This document shows positions 32,335 to 40,766 of a stretch of DNA of 64,000 bases, in pieces (within the stretch, counting starts at the first letter, position 1; each line of letters begins with the position of its first letter). The notes under the pieces were generated by a model. That model saw only the letters and a list, made by a program, of their open reading frames with translations, made no database searches and was not told where the DNA came from. The stretch comes from MGBC124762 sp048201935 (GTDB lineage: Bacteria > Bacillota > Clostridia > Oscillospirales > Oscillospiraceae), in contig DBFBGR010000007.1 in assembly GCA_048201935.1 (NCBI GenBank), forward strand, positions 62,001-126,000, read 5' to 3'. The translations under genes were made by a program, and so were the position numbers.

Positions 32335-33996
32335 TCAGTCCTCCAGGAAGATCTGGAGGGTGGTGGACAGGGCCCGGGCGGGCGCCATGATGGTCTGGCC
32401 CTGGTAGTAAAGGGCGGTGGATGAGCCGCCGTCCAGGCACATGGCGTCCTGGCAGCCCAGCGCCAGCATCAGCTCGCGCATCTGCTGGATGGACGCGGCG
32501 GGGGTACACACCAAAAGCACCTTGCCGTCAGCCAGCAGGCCCACGGCGGTGCGGCGGGTCACGTCGGCATTGAACTGCCCGGGGCGGAAGCCGTCCTCCA
32601 GGGTGTAGTCGGCCTTTCCGGCGGTGACCAGTCTCGGCGCGCCGTTCACCGCCGTCACCAGCCCCTGGGCCTCCAGCGGGTCCTGGCCCGAGCCCTGGAC
32701 GGTGTAGGGCTCCAGCTCCATGCGCCGCCCCATCTGGGGCCGCTGGTACCAGCCGGTGGCCGTCACCTCCTTGGAGGAGTAGAGCACCGCGCCGTTGGCG
32801 GGGATGGCCACATATTCCCCGGCGGACACCGTGCGGTAGTCCACGCTCACCCCGTCCTCCAGCACCAGCACCGCCCCAGGGTAGCCCACGGTGAAGCCCG
32901 CTCCCCGGGCGGGGGTATAATATACCGACTGGTCGGCGAAGTGGGCCAGGGTATTCACCTCATAGGCGGCCCACTCCTGGTACTCCCCGCCGTCCACCGT
33001 CTTCAAGCGGTAGAAAAAGGCCCCGCGGCCCAGCTTCACCGTGCCGTCGTCATAGACCGCCAGGGTGGACAGCCCCGAGTTGCCGTAGGCAAAGGCCCCG
33101 TCGATGACCACATGGCCCACCGGGTCCTTCACCACACGGTTGACCTGGAAGTAGTTGGCGTCCACCACCACCTGGGCGCCGCCGCTGGCGGCGCAGATCT
33201 CTTCAAAGGGCACGTTGACATTCAGCTTACCTCCGGGCAGGGCGGCCCGGAATTTCACCCGGGTGTCGGAGGGGTCGATGGTGACAATGTTGGCGCTGAC
33301 CTGCCCCGAGGGCAGGTCGTACACCTGGTCCTGGTCCAGGCGCAGGGGCTGGTCCACATAGTGGGGCTCGCGCTGGGTCTTCCGCTCCGACCCCAGCGCG
33401 GTGGTCTCCACCGTGGAGTTGTCCGCCAGATAGGCCGCCTCGGGGATGTCCAGCAGCGCCTCCCCGGTCTTGCCGATGGGCTGGTCGGAGACCACCACCA
33501 GGCCGTAGGTGGGCTCATACTCCACATAGAGCCCCATGTGCTCCAGCGGGGCCCGGACGGGGACGTAGGTCCTGCCGTTGCGGGCCTGGGGCGCCGCGTC
33601 CAGATGGACCGGGCCCTTCAGGCTGGTGCCCATCCAGGGGTCGTCCAGCCAGAGGCTCACGTCCCAATAGTGGACCCAGTCGGCGGCAATGCGGTTGAGG
33701 CTGATATGCCCGGGCTCCTCCGGGCTCCAGATCACCGTGCCCCCAAAGGCCTCGATGATACGCCGGATGGGCACCAGGGTGCGCTGGTTGTCCACAATGG
33801 GATAGACCCCGCTGTCGTTTGGGTCCACCTGGTCCAGCTTGCCGTCGATGACGCACTGGGCCGAGCCCAGGCGCAGCACCACGAACCGCTGGCCCTCCGC
33901 CGCCGCCGGAGCGGTCCACAGCCCCGCCGACAGGCATACCGCCAGGGCCAGGGCCACCGCCCGTCCCCAGGCAGCCGTTCCTTTTCCTTTCAGCAT
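32335..33996 (-). CDS. Phosphodiester glycosidase (NAGPA-like) with copper-amine-oxidase-N-type domain
   Basis: A 553-residue secreted protein. After a signal peptide (about 1-33) comes a domain with two repeats of the CuAO N1-like type used as a wall stalk (NQRTLVPIRRIIEAFGG near 70-85, and NGRTYVPVRAPLEHMG near 140-155). The NAGPA phosphodiester glycosidase domain follows from about 240 (VVDANYFQ, RTAVGLLADGKVLLV, and the final MCLDGGSSTALYYQGQ). NAGPA domains remove GlcNAc from phosphodiesters, suggesting action on wall or exopolysaccharide polymers. The ATG at 33996 gives the right spacing to AGAGGGG; an ATG two codons earlier is too close. Confidence 0.88.
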   Translation of the reverse strand: MLKGKGTAAWGRAVALALAVCLSAGLWTAPAAAEGQRFVVLRLGSAQCVIDGKLDQVDPNDSGVYPIVDNQRTLVPIRRIIEAFGGTVIWSPEEPGHISLNRIAADWVHYWDVSLWLDDPWMGTSLKGPVHLDAAPQARNGRTYVPVRAPLEHMGLYVEYEPTYGLVVVSDQPIGKTGEALLDIPEAAYLADNSTVETTALGSERKTQREPHYVDQPLRLDQDQVYDLPSGQVSANIVTIDPSDTRVKFRAALPGGKLNVNVPFEEICAASGGAQVVVDANYFQVNRVVKDPVGHVVIDGAFAYGNSGLSTLAVYDDGTVKLGRGAFFYRLKTVDGGEYQEWAAYEVNTLAHFADQSVYYTPARGAGFTVGYPGAVLVLEDGVSVDYRTVSAGEYVAIPANGAVLYSSKEVTATGWYQRPQMGRRMELEPYTVQGSGQDPLEAQGLVTAVNGAPRLVTAGKADYTLEDGFRPGQFNADVTRRTAVGLLADGKVLLVCTPAASIQQMRELMLALGCQDAMCLDGGSSTALYYQGQTIMAPARALSTTLQIFLED

Positions 33997-34029
33997 GACC
34001 ATTCCCCTCTTTCCCGCTTTGTGGGTATC

Positions 34030-34058
34030 ATTGTAAAATATCCACCCCCGCAAGTCAA
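34030..34058 (-). promoter_or_regulatory. Promoter of the phosphodiester glycosidase gene
   Basis: Minus strand TTGACT (34053-34058), 17-bp spacer, TACAAT (34030-34035). Confidence 0.75.
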
Positions 34059-34070
34059 GGCCCTTCGCTC

Positions 34071-34099
34071 TTGCTTTTGCGTGGGGAAAGGGGTACAAT
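34071..34099 (+). promoter_or_regulatory. Promoter of the MATE gene
   Basis: TTGCTT (34071-34076), 17-bp spacer, TACAAT (34094-34099). Confidence 0.7.
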
Positions 34100-34127
34100 A
34101 GACCCTCGAAAGGGCGGTGACGCGGAC

Positions 34128-35480
34128 ATGGACCAGCGCAAAAACGATTTTTCCCAGGGCAGTATCCCCAAGACCATCTTGTCCCTGGCCGCGCCCATGA
34201 CCCTGGCCCAGCTCATCAACGTGCTCTACTCGGTGGTGGACCGGATGTACCTGGGCCGTCTGCCCGGGCATCTGGCCCTGACGGGCCTGGGCCTGACCAT
34301 GCCCATCGTGTCCATCATCATGGGCCTTGCCAACCTCTGCGGCGTAGGGGGCGCGCCTTTGACCTCCCTCTACCGGGGCAAGGGGGAGGACGACGAGGCC
34401 GAGGCGGTGATGGGCAACGCCTTCTCCCTGCTTCTCATCCTGGGCGTGGCGGCCACCGCGCTGCTGCTGGTCCTCAAGCGGCCCATGCTCTACCTCTTCG
34501 GCGCCAGCGACGCCACCTTCCCCTATGCCGACAGCTACCTGACCATCTACCTTTTGGGCACGCTCTTTGTGATGATCGGCCTGGGCATGAACCCCTTCAT
34601 CAACGCCCAGGGCTTTGCCAAGATGGGGATGCTGACGGTGGGGCTTGGAGCGGCGGTGAACATCGCGCTGGACCCGCTGTTCATCTTCACCTTCGGCATG
34701 GGCGTTCGGGGCGCGGCCCTGGCCACCGTGCTGGCCCAGGGCTGCTCGGCGGTGTGGGCGCTGAAGTTCCTCACCGGCAAAAGGGCCATCCTGCGCTTAC
34801 GTCGAGACAAGCTACGCCTTTCTTGGCGTCGGGTGCGTAAAATCGTCTCTCTGGGGCTGGCGGGCTTTTTTGTGAACCTGACCAACGCTTTGGTGCAGAT
34901 CGTGTGCAACGCCACCCTTCAGCGCTGGGGCGGCGACCTCTATGTGGGCGTGATGACCATCGTCAACTCCCTGCGGGAGGTGGTGACCATGCCCGTCCAG
35001 GGCCTGAGCCAGGGCAGTCAGCCCGTCATCGGCTACAACGCCGGAGCAAACAAGCCCCAGCGGGTGTGCCAGTCCATCCGCTTCACCGCCGCCGTCACCG
35101 TGAGCTACGCCGCCCTGGTGATGCTGGTGATGGAGCTCTTCCCCGCCGCGCTGGTGCGTATCTTCAACGCCGAGGCCGAGATCGTGGCCGCCGCGGTCCC
35201 AGCGGTGCGGCTCTACTACTGCATGTTCCTCTTTATGTCGCTGCAGCTGGTGGGCCAGTCCACCTTCACCGCCCTGGGCCGGGCCAAGCACGCCATCTTC
35301 TTCTCCCTGTTTCGCAAGGCCATCGTCAACGCCCCGCTGACGGTGCTGCTGCCCATGTGCTTCGGCCTTGGCACCACCGGGGTCTTCGCCGCCGAGGCCG
35401 CCAGCCAGCTCCTGGGCGGCCTGGCCTGCTTTACCACCATGTACTTCGTGGTCTACCGGCCGCTGTCGAGGCAGCAATAG
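34128..35480 (+). CDS. MATE family efflux transporter
   Basis: A 450-residue, 12-segment antiporter expected to export organic cations or drugs using Na+ or H+. Two homologous halves of six helices are visible. The first helix region has SLAAPMTLAQLINVLYSVVDRMYLG, typical of DinF/NorM-like MATE proteins, and the later QPVIGYNAGA segment is the matching motif of the second half. The ATG at 34128 follows an AGGGCGGTGA site; upstream codons of the frame overlap the promoter. Single-gene unit with promoter and terminator; substrate unknown. Confidence 0.93.
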   Translation: MDQRKNDFSQGSIPKTILSLAAPMTLAQLINVLYSVVDRMYLGRLPGHLALTGLGLTMPIVSIIMGLANLCGVGGAPLTSLYRGKGEDDEAEAVMGNAFSLLLILGVAATALLLVLKRPMLYLFGASDATFPYADSYLTIYLLGTLFVMIGLGMNPFINAQGFAKMGMLTVGLGAAVNIALDPLFIFTFGMGVRGAALATVLAQGCSAVWALKFLTGKRAILRLRRDKLRLSWRRVRKIVSLGLAGFFVNLTNALVQIVCNATLQRWGGDLYVGVMTIVNSLREVVTMPVQGLSQGSQPVIGYNAGANKPQRVCQSIRFTAAVTVSYAALVMLVMELFPAALVRIFNAEAEIVAAAVPAVRLYYCMFLFMSLQLVGQSTFTALGRAKHAIFFSLFRKAIVNAPLTVLLPMCFGLGTTGVFAAEAASQLLGGLACFTTMYFVVYRPLSRQQ

Positions 35481-35496
35481 GCGCATCATAAAAACG

Positions 35497-35530
35497 CAGG
35501 GACAGCCAAGAGGCTGTCCCTGTGCTTTTT
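35497..35530. terminator. Terminator after the MATE gene
   Basis: 11-bp arms (35497-35507 and 35512-35522) with AAAA before and a T-rich tract (to 35530) after, between convergent genes. Confidence 0.88.
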
Positions 35531-35535
35531 TCTTG

Positions 35536-35925
35536 TCACGCCCTTCTCCACAGCATTTTCTCCGCGCGAATATACATCCTTTGGTCCGTATCTGATACCT
35601 CTGGACGATCGCTCATCCAAAACACTTTATCATCGTGTAATACCACATACCCCTCCAGCAATTCACAGGTCAAATTCGGTGGCGTAGGACTTAATACGAG
35701 CGTTTCAATGCCTTCAAATCGCAGTTCTATCGTCTTTCGCCCCGCACTCTGCTGATGCACCTGCAACTCTACCGCCCGCTGGCTGTTGATGGGGTGCATA
35801 TTGCCGTTTTGATCCACATACGCCCCACTCGTATACTGCATACTATAAAGGCAGCAATCGTGGAAGCCCTGACATTCCAGCAACAGTTCATCGATATCCC
35901 TCTGGGTTTCTATCTGCTTCCACAT
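35536..35925 (-). CDS. Unknown protein in a lower-GC patch
   Basis: A 129-residue soluble protein of alternating strands, with no signal peptide. It has features of small beta-sandwich proteins (YVVLHDDKVFWMSD, ELRFEGIETLVLSP) but no family I can name. Base composition is close to half GC, clearly below the surrounding genes, which suggests horizontal acquisition. The ATG at 35925 follows GGGAGGG. It stands alone with no adjacent toxin or mobile gene, although small proteins of this shape can be immunity proteins; that idea is only speculative. Confidence 0.7.
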   Translation of the reverse strand: MWKQIETQRDIDELLLECQGFHDCCLYSMQYTSGAYVDQNGNMHPINSQRAVELQVHQQSAGRKTIELRFEGIETLVLSPTPPNLTCELLEGYVVLHDDKVFWMSDRPEVSDTDQRMYIRAEKMLWRRA

Positions 35926-35986
35926 TTTCGTCCCTCCCCTTCTTCGTGCCATTCTAGCACAGGCCTCTCCCCGCTGTCAAATCCTG

Positions 35987-36817
35987 TCAATGAAACCCCC
36001 GGTAGCTGCCGATGGCGGTGATGGACTGGGCCAGGTCGGGGCGGTAGGCGGGGTCGCTTTCCCGCAGGGAGTTCACCACTACGCCGTCGGAGCCGGCCCT
36101 GCCGGTGGCGTGGACGTAGCGGCCCTCCCCGATATACATGGCCACGTGGCCGGGGAAGAAGATGGCGTCGCCGGGCTTCATTTTCGCCTGGGAGACCTCC
36201 ACCAGGTCAAAGCCCGGGACCAGCTTCGCGTCCCGGTGGATGGCGATGCCGTTCAAAAGATAGGCCATGGACACAAGGCCCGAGCAGTCGACGCCCTGGG
36301 GCGTTTTTCCTCCCCAGCGGTAGGGCGCGCCCCGGTAGCATAGGGCGGTCTCCACCAGCCAGGCCCGCAGGTCCTCCTCAGCAAGGTCCGGCGGCGTGGT
36401 AGGGCGGTCGTCCAGGATACTCTCCCGGACCCAGCCCCGCTGGCCATCGGGCAGCTCCACCGCCGTCCAGCCAGCCGGGGCCGCCGGGTCCTCCGCCGCC
36501 GCCAAGGCCGCCCCCATGGGCACGGTGGCTAGGGGCCAGGACTGAAAGCTGGGGTCATGCTGCACGTCGGCAAAGCGCTTATGCCGCACCACTTTTTTAT
36601 GCTTTTTCGCCCAAGCCGCCGCGCCGGGCGTGAGTAGGCAGCGGCACGGAGCGTAGCCCTCGTAGCGGTACGAGGTCCGCACCCGCCAATATTCCGCCGT
36701 GGTCCGCTCCAGCACCTCCACCACCATGCCCAGCAGCGCCTCGTCGGAGCGGGGACAGTCGGGCCTAGGCCTTGTCATCAGCGGACAGACAGGCGTATTC
36801 ACAACGGCCTTTCCCAC
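35987..36817 (-). CDS. NlpC/P60 cell-wall peptidase with SH3-type domains
   Basis: A 276-residue D,L-endopeptidase that cuts peptidoglycan stem peptides. Residues 1-135 hold two bacterial-SH3-like modules, and residues 145-276 the NlpC/P60 domain. Catalytic Cys lies in GVDCSGLVSMAYL near 177, the first His in GHVAMYIGEG, and the third residue follows in RYVHATG. The YRWGGKTPQG segment before the Cys is typical of the gamma-D-glutamyl-diamino acid (YkfC-like) group. No signal peptide is visible, which fits YkfC-type cytoplasmic recycling or non-classical export. GTG start eight bases after GGAGG. Confidence 0.92.
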   Translation of the reverse strand: MGKAVVNTPVCPLMTRPRPDCPRSDEALLGMVVEVLERTTAEYWRVRTSYRYEGYAPCRCLLTPGAAAWAKKHKKVVRHKRFADVQHDPSFQSWPLATVPMGAALAAAEDPAAPAGWTAVELPDGQRGWVRESILDDRPTTPPDLAEEDLRAWLVETALCYRGAPYRWGGKTPQGVDCSGLVSMAYLLNGIAIHRDAKLVPGFDLVEVSQAKMKPGDAIFFPGHVAMYIGEGRYVHATGRAGSDGVVVNSLRESDPAYRPDLAQSITAIGSYRGFH

Positions 36818-36969
36818 GGTCTCGCCTCCCCTTTTACGTGAATTTTGCCTGTGTCAAAACTTGCCTTTTTCGCCCCATTTTTTCAGTCTCTCCCAAGGCA
36901 TATTCCCGGCGAAAAGCTCACATCCTGTTGGCAGGGAACACACGACTGCAAGCGAAGGAGAGACCCACC

Positions 36970-38112
36970 ATGAAAAAAGTATTTGGGGCAGCGCTCTGCC
37001 TCGTTTTATTGCTCAACATCTGCCCTGCCCTGGCCGTCACCGGCACGCCGGGAGAGATCAAGGCCACCTCGGCCATCCTGATGGAGAAGGAGACCGGGCA
37101 GATCCTATATGAAGAAAACGCCCACGCCCGCTTAGAGCCCGCCAGCGTCACCAAGGTGATGACCATGCTGCTGGTGATGGAGGCCATCGACTCCGGGGTG
37201 CTGACCCTGGAGCAGCCCATCACCGTCTCCGCCCACGCCGTCAGCATGGGCGGCAGCCAGATCTGGCTCAAAGAGAACGAGCAGATGACCGTCCATGATA
37301 TGCTCAAGGCCGTGGCGGTAGTATCGGCCAACGACTGCGCCGTGGCCCTGGCCGAGGCCGTGGCGGGCAGCGAGGAGGCCTTTGTGGCCCGGATGAACCA
37401 GCGGGCCGGAGAGCTGGGCATGGCGGACACCAATTTCTTGAACGCCACCGGCCTGCCCGCGGCGGGCCACGTCACCAGCGCCTACGACATCGCCCTCATG
37501 TCCCGGGAGCTTATTTTGCGCCATCCTGAAATTCGCGAGTACACCACCATCTGGATGGACTCTCTGCGTGGCGGGGCGTTTCAGCTATCCAACACCAACA
37601 AGCTCATTCGATTCTATGAGGGCGCCACCGGGCTGAAGACCGGCTTCACCGCCACCGCCCACTACTGCCTGGCCGCCACCGCCGAGCGAGACGGCATGGA
37701 GCTCATCGCCGTCACCATGGACTCCCCCACCTCCACCGACCGCTTTGAGACCGCCAAGGCCCTTTTGAGCTTCGGCTTTGCCAACTACGCCCTGGTCAAC
37801 GTCTACCCCGACCAGGCCCTGCCGCCGGTGAGCGTGGAGCTGGGCGTTTATGACGCGGTCCAGCCCGTTTTGACCCAGACCCCCCGCATCCTAGTGGAGA
37901 AGGCCCAAGCCGCTCAGGTGGAGACCACCCTCACCCTCTCCCCCAGCGTATCCGCCCCGGTGGAGGAGGGCCAGGTGCTGGGCCAAATGGAGGTCACCGT
38001 GGCCGGCCAGAGCGTGGCCAAGCTCCCGCTGGTGGCCGACCGGGCCGTGCCCCGGCTCACCGTGGGCGGCATCTTCAAAGGCCTGCTCCAGCGGCTCTTT
38101 ATGGCCCCTTAA
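36970..38112 (+). CDS. D-alanyl-D-alanine carboxypeptidase (DacF-like, peptidase S11)
   Basis: Low-molecular-weight penicillin-binding protein that removes the terminal D-Ala of wall peptides. The 380-residue product has a signal peptide (1-22) and the three active-site motifs: SVTK (with catalytic Ser) near 58, SAND near 118 and KTGFT near 222. The C-terminal PBP5-type domain and amphipathic anchor (GGIFKGLLQRLFMAP) are present. The ATG at 36970 follows AAGGAGAG; the longer frame upstream is not used. In Bacillus dacF heads the spoIIA operon, but no spoIIA genes follow here. Confidence 0.93.
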   Translation: MKKVFGAALCLVLLLNICPALAVTGTPGEIKATSAILMEKETGQILYEENAHARLEPASVTKVMTMLLVMEAIDSGVLTLEQPITVSAHAVSMGGSQIWLKENEQMTVHDMLKAVAVVSANDCAVALAEAVAGSEEAFVARMNQRAGELGMADTNFLNATGLPAAGHVTSAYDIALMSRELILRHPEIREYTTIWMDSLRGGAFQLSNTNKLIRFYEGATGLKTGFTATAHYCLAATAERDGMELIAVTMDSPTSTDRFETAKALLSFGFANYALVNVYPDQALPPVSVELGVYDAVQPVLTQTPRILVEKAQAAQVETTLTLSPSVSAPVEEGQVLGQMEVTVAGQSVAKLPLVADRAVPRLTVGGIFKGLLQRLFMAP

Positions 38113-38159
38113 GCGACAAAAAAGAGACGAGGCAGGCCTGCCTCGTCTCTTTTTGTCGC
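38113..38159. terminator. Long bidirectional terminator
   Basis: A nearly perfect 23-base inverted repeat (38113-38136 with 38137-38159) directly after the carboxypeptidase stop, with A/T runs in both arms, serving convergent genes. Confidence 0.9.
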
Positions 38160-38165
38160 GCTTTG

Positions 38166-38951
38166 TTACGCCGCGTCGGGGATCAGCTCCAGGTCCTGGA
38201 AACCCTCGCCGTCCAACTCGCCGTCGGTGCGGCCGGTCAGGTCCTCCAGATCGTCCGGAGCCACGCCCTGGGCCTCCATATCAGCCTGGTAGTTGGACTC
38301 GCAGGTGTAGCACAGCCGCTCCTTGCCCGCTTCCTGGGCCTCGGCCACGCTGCCCACAATCAGCTCCCCGGTGCGGTCCAGGTGGTAGCAGTCCTCGTAG
38401 ATATGGTAGACGCTGCCGCCGGCGGCCCAACAGACCTGGTCGATGTCCTCCTGGGCCACGGGGTCAAAGTCGTAGGAGGTGAGCCCGGCAATGACCAGGG
38501 CCACGGCGGCCACGATGGTGCCGATGCGCTTGGTCTTGCCGTCGGCGTTCTTATCGGTGAGCAGCAGCACGATGAAGGGGGCGAAGGCGATGACGCTCAT
38601 GATGACGCCCAGGTTGTTCCACAGCCAGAACTTCACAGGGCTCCGGCGAGAGGCCGGGGCGATGCGGTTGGCCCGCTTCCAGCACTGAGAGCCGATGATG
38701 ACCAAAATAAGGTCGATGACCAGCGCGCCGATCATTCGCCAGGTGCTGGGCATAAAGTCCAGCACCTCGGGCCGCTTGATGGCCAGGACGGCGATGACCT
38801 CAAACCCGATGCCCAGCAGCCACATCACCACGGCGATGACGCGCAGCAGGACAGAGTTGCCCTCGGCCCGGCCCGCGCCGGGGGTCGCCGTGCCGCCGCC
38901 GGCGGAGACAAAAGTGTGCTGCCTGGGGGCCCGCTTTCTTGTGGTAGCCAT
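38166..38951 (-). CDS. Membrane protein with C-terminal Cys/His motif
   Basis: A 261-residue protein: a Thr/Arg/Gly-rich soluble start, four to five membrane segments (about 35-160), then an external or cytoplasmic domain with the metal-site-like pattern VYHIYEDCYHLDR and LCYTC (Cys-x-His then Cys-x-x-Cys), and an acidic tail. The same Cys/His arrangement occurs at the C-terminus of many clostridial membrane proteins and may bind zinc. Family name not known to me. ATG after AGGAGGAG. Its leader holds four hairpins in a row. Confidence 0.75.
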   Translation of the reverse strand: MATTRKRAPRQHTFVSAGGGTATPGAGRAEGNSVLLRVIAVVMWLLGIGFEVIAVLAIKRPEVLDFMPSTWRMIGALVIDLILVIIGSQCWKRANRIAPASRRSPVKFWLWNNLGVIMSVIAFAPFIVLLLTDKNADGKTKRIGTIVAAVALVIAGLTSYDFDPVAQEDIDQVCWAAGGSVYHIYEDCYHLDRTGELIVGSVAEAQEAGKERLCYTCESNYQADMEAQGVAPDDLEDLTGRTDGELDGEGFQDLELIPDAA

Positions 38952-38988
38952 AGTTTACTCCTCCTATTTCTCTCTGATTATGATGTTC

Positions 38989-39076
38989 GGGCCGGCAAAC
39001 CCGGCCCTGCACAAATTCTCGGCCCTAGCGGGCCTCAAATTTACGCGCCTGCTGGCGCGTCCCACCTCTCGGTGGG
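38989..39076 (-). other. Four tandem hairpins between ilvD and the membrane-protein gene
   Basis: Four back-to-back inverted repeats: 38989-38995/39001-39007 (GGGCCGG), 39013-39025/39030-39042, 39043-39049/39054-39060 (ACGCGCC) and 39061-39066/39071-39076 (CCCACC). Loops are four to five bases and spacers zero to five. None has a U-tract. This could be a leader RNA, an mRNA 3-prime stabiliser for ilvD, or an intergenic repeat. Confidence 0.6.
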
Positions 39077-39089
39077 TCCCTTTCTCTCC

Positions 39090-40751
39090 TTACTCAAGCA
39101 CCGCGCCACGAGCCGCCGAGCTGACCAGCTTGGCGTACCGGGCCAGATAGCCGGTGGTGACGCTGGGGGCCTTGGGCGTCCAGTTGGCCTTACGGGCAGC
39201 CAAGGTCGCCTCATCCACCAGCAGGTCGATCCTGCAGTTTGGAATGTCGATGGCGATCTGGTCGCCCTCCTCCACAAAGGCGATGGGCCCGCCCTGGGCG
39301 GCCTCGGGGCAGACGTGGCCGATGGAGGCGCCCCGGGTGGCTCCGGAGAAGCGGCCGTCGGTGATGAGGGCCACCTCCTTATCCAGGCCCATGCCGGCGA
39401 TGGCGCTGGTGGGGTTGAGCATCTCCCGCATGCCCGGGCCACCCTTGGGGCCCTCGTAGCGGATGACCACCACGTCGCCGGAGACGATCTTCCCCGCGTA
39501 GATGGCGGCGATGGCGTCCTCCTCGCTGTCAAAGACCCGGGCGGGGCCCTGGTGGGTCATCATCTCCGGGGCTACGGCGGACTGCTTGACCACGCAGCCC
39601 TCGGGGGCCAATGAGCCCTTCAAAACGGCGATGCCGCCGTAGGGGGAATAGGGCTTGTCGATGGGGCGGATGATGCTCTGGTCCAGGTTGACCACATCGG
39701 CCAGATTCTCGGCAATGGTCCTGCCGGTGACGGTCAAAAGCGAAGTGTCCAGCAGGTTTTTCTTCGTCAGCTCCTTCATCACCGCCCACACGCCGCCGGC
39801 GGCCTCCAGATCTTCCATAAAGGTGTCCCCAGCGGGGGCCAGGTGGCAGAGATTGGGGGTATTGCGGGAGATCTCATTAGCCATGTCGAAGTCGATGTCC
39901 AGGCCGCACTCGTGGGCGATGGCGGGGAGGTGGAGCATGGAGTTGGTGGAGCAGCCCAAGGCCATGTCCACGGTCTCGGCGTTGTGGAAGGCCGCGGGGG
40001 TCATGATGTCCCGGGGCCGGATGTCCCGGCGCACCAGCTCCATGATCTGCATGCCCGTGTGCTTGGCAAGGCGCAGCCGGTGGGACCACACGGCGGGAAT
40101 GGTGCCGTTGCCCCGCAGGGCCATGCCCAGGGCTTCCGTCAGGCAGTTCATAGAGTTCGCGGTGTACATTCCCGAGCAGCTCCCGCAGCTGGGGCAGGCG
40201 TTCTCCTCAAAGTCGGCCACCCCCGCGTCGTCCAGCTTGCCCGCCTTGTAGGCCCCCACCGCCTCGAACATGTGAGACAGGCACGAGCGGCGGCCGTCCT
40301 GGAGCTTGCCCGCCAGCATAGGCCCGCCCGAGCAGAAGATAGCGGGGATGTTGAGCCTCGCCGCCGCCATCAAAAGGCCGGGGACGTTCTTGTCGCAGTT
40401 GGGGATCATCACCAGGCCGTCGAACTGGTGGGCCATGGCCATGGCCTCGGTGGAGTCGGCGATGAGGTCCCGGGTGACCAGGGAGTACTTCATGCCGATG
40501 TGGCCCATGGCAATGCCGTCGCACACGGCGATGGCGGGGAACTCGATGGGCGTGCCGCCGGCGTGGCGGATGCCCGCCTTCACCGCCTCGGCGATCTTGT
40601 CCAGGTTCATGTGGCCGGGGACAATCTCGTTATAGGAGCACACCACGCCGATGAGGGGCCGCTCCAGTTCCTCGGCGGTGTAGCCCAGGGCGTAAAAGAG
40701 CGAGCGGTTGGGGGCACGCTCCACGCCCTTTGTCACGTTTTCGCTTCGCAT
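39090..40751 (-). CDS. ilvD: Dihydroxy-acid dehydratase
   Basis: Iron-sulfur dehydratase forming the 2-keto acids of valine and isoleucine. The 553-residue product shows YNEIVPGHMNL, the first cluster cysteine in MIPNCDKNVPGLLM, then FEENACPSCGSCSGMYTANSMNCL, and the C-terminal TDGRFSGATRGASIGHVCPEA with the catalytic serine region. Cysteine spacing suits the [2Fe-2S]/[4Fe-4S] IlvD group. The ATG at 40751 follows AAGGAGGAG. It is transcribed after the aldose epimerase gene (15 bases), an unusual partner; no other ilv or leu genes are nearby. Confidence 0.96.
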   Translation of the reverse strand: MRSENVTKGVERAPNRSLFYALGYTAEELERPLIGVVCSYNEIVPGHMNLDKIAEAVKAGIRHAGGTPIEFPAIAVCDGIAMGHIGMKYSLVTRDLIADSTEAMAMAHQFDGLVMIPNCDKNVPGLLMAAARLNIPAIFCSGGPMLAGKLQDGRRSCLSHMFEAVGAYKAGKLDDAGVADFEENACPSCGSCSGMYTANSMNCLTEALGMALRGNGTIPAVWSHRLRLAKHTGMQIMELVRRDIRPRDIMTPAAFHNAETVDMALGCSTNSMLHLPAIAHECGLDIDFDMANEISRNTPNLCHLAPAGDTFMEDLEAAGGVWAVMKELTKKNLLDTSLLTVTGRTIAENLADVVNLDQSIIRPIDKPYSPYGGIAVLKGSLAPEGCVVKQSAVAPEMMTHQGPARVFDSEEDAIAAIYAGKIVSGDVVVIRYEGPKGGPGMREMLNPTSAIAGMGLDKEVALITDGRFSGATRGASIGHVCPEAAQGGPIAFVEEGDQIAIDIPNCRIDLLVDEATLAARKANWTPKAPSVTTGYLARYAKLVSSAARGAVLE

Positions 40752-40766
40752 TTTTAAGGCTCCTCC

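Noticed and set aside
36890..36969. A forespore-type (SigF/SigG) promoter before the carboxypeptidase gene
   Set aside because: GCATA is present near 36898, but the -10 match is poor; the dacF analogy alone is not enough.
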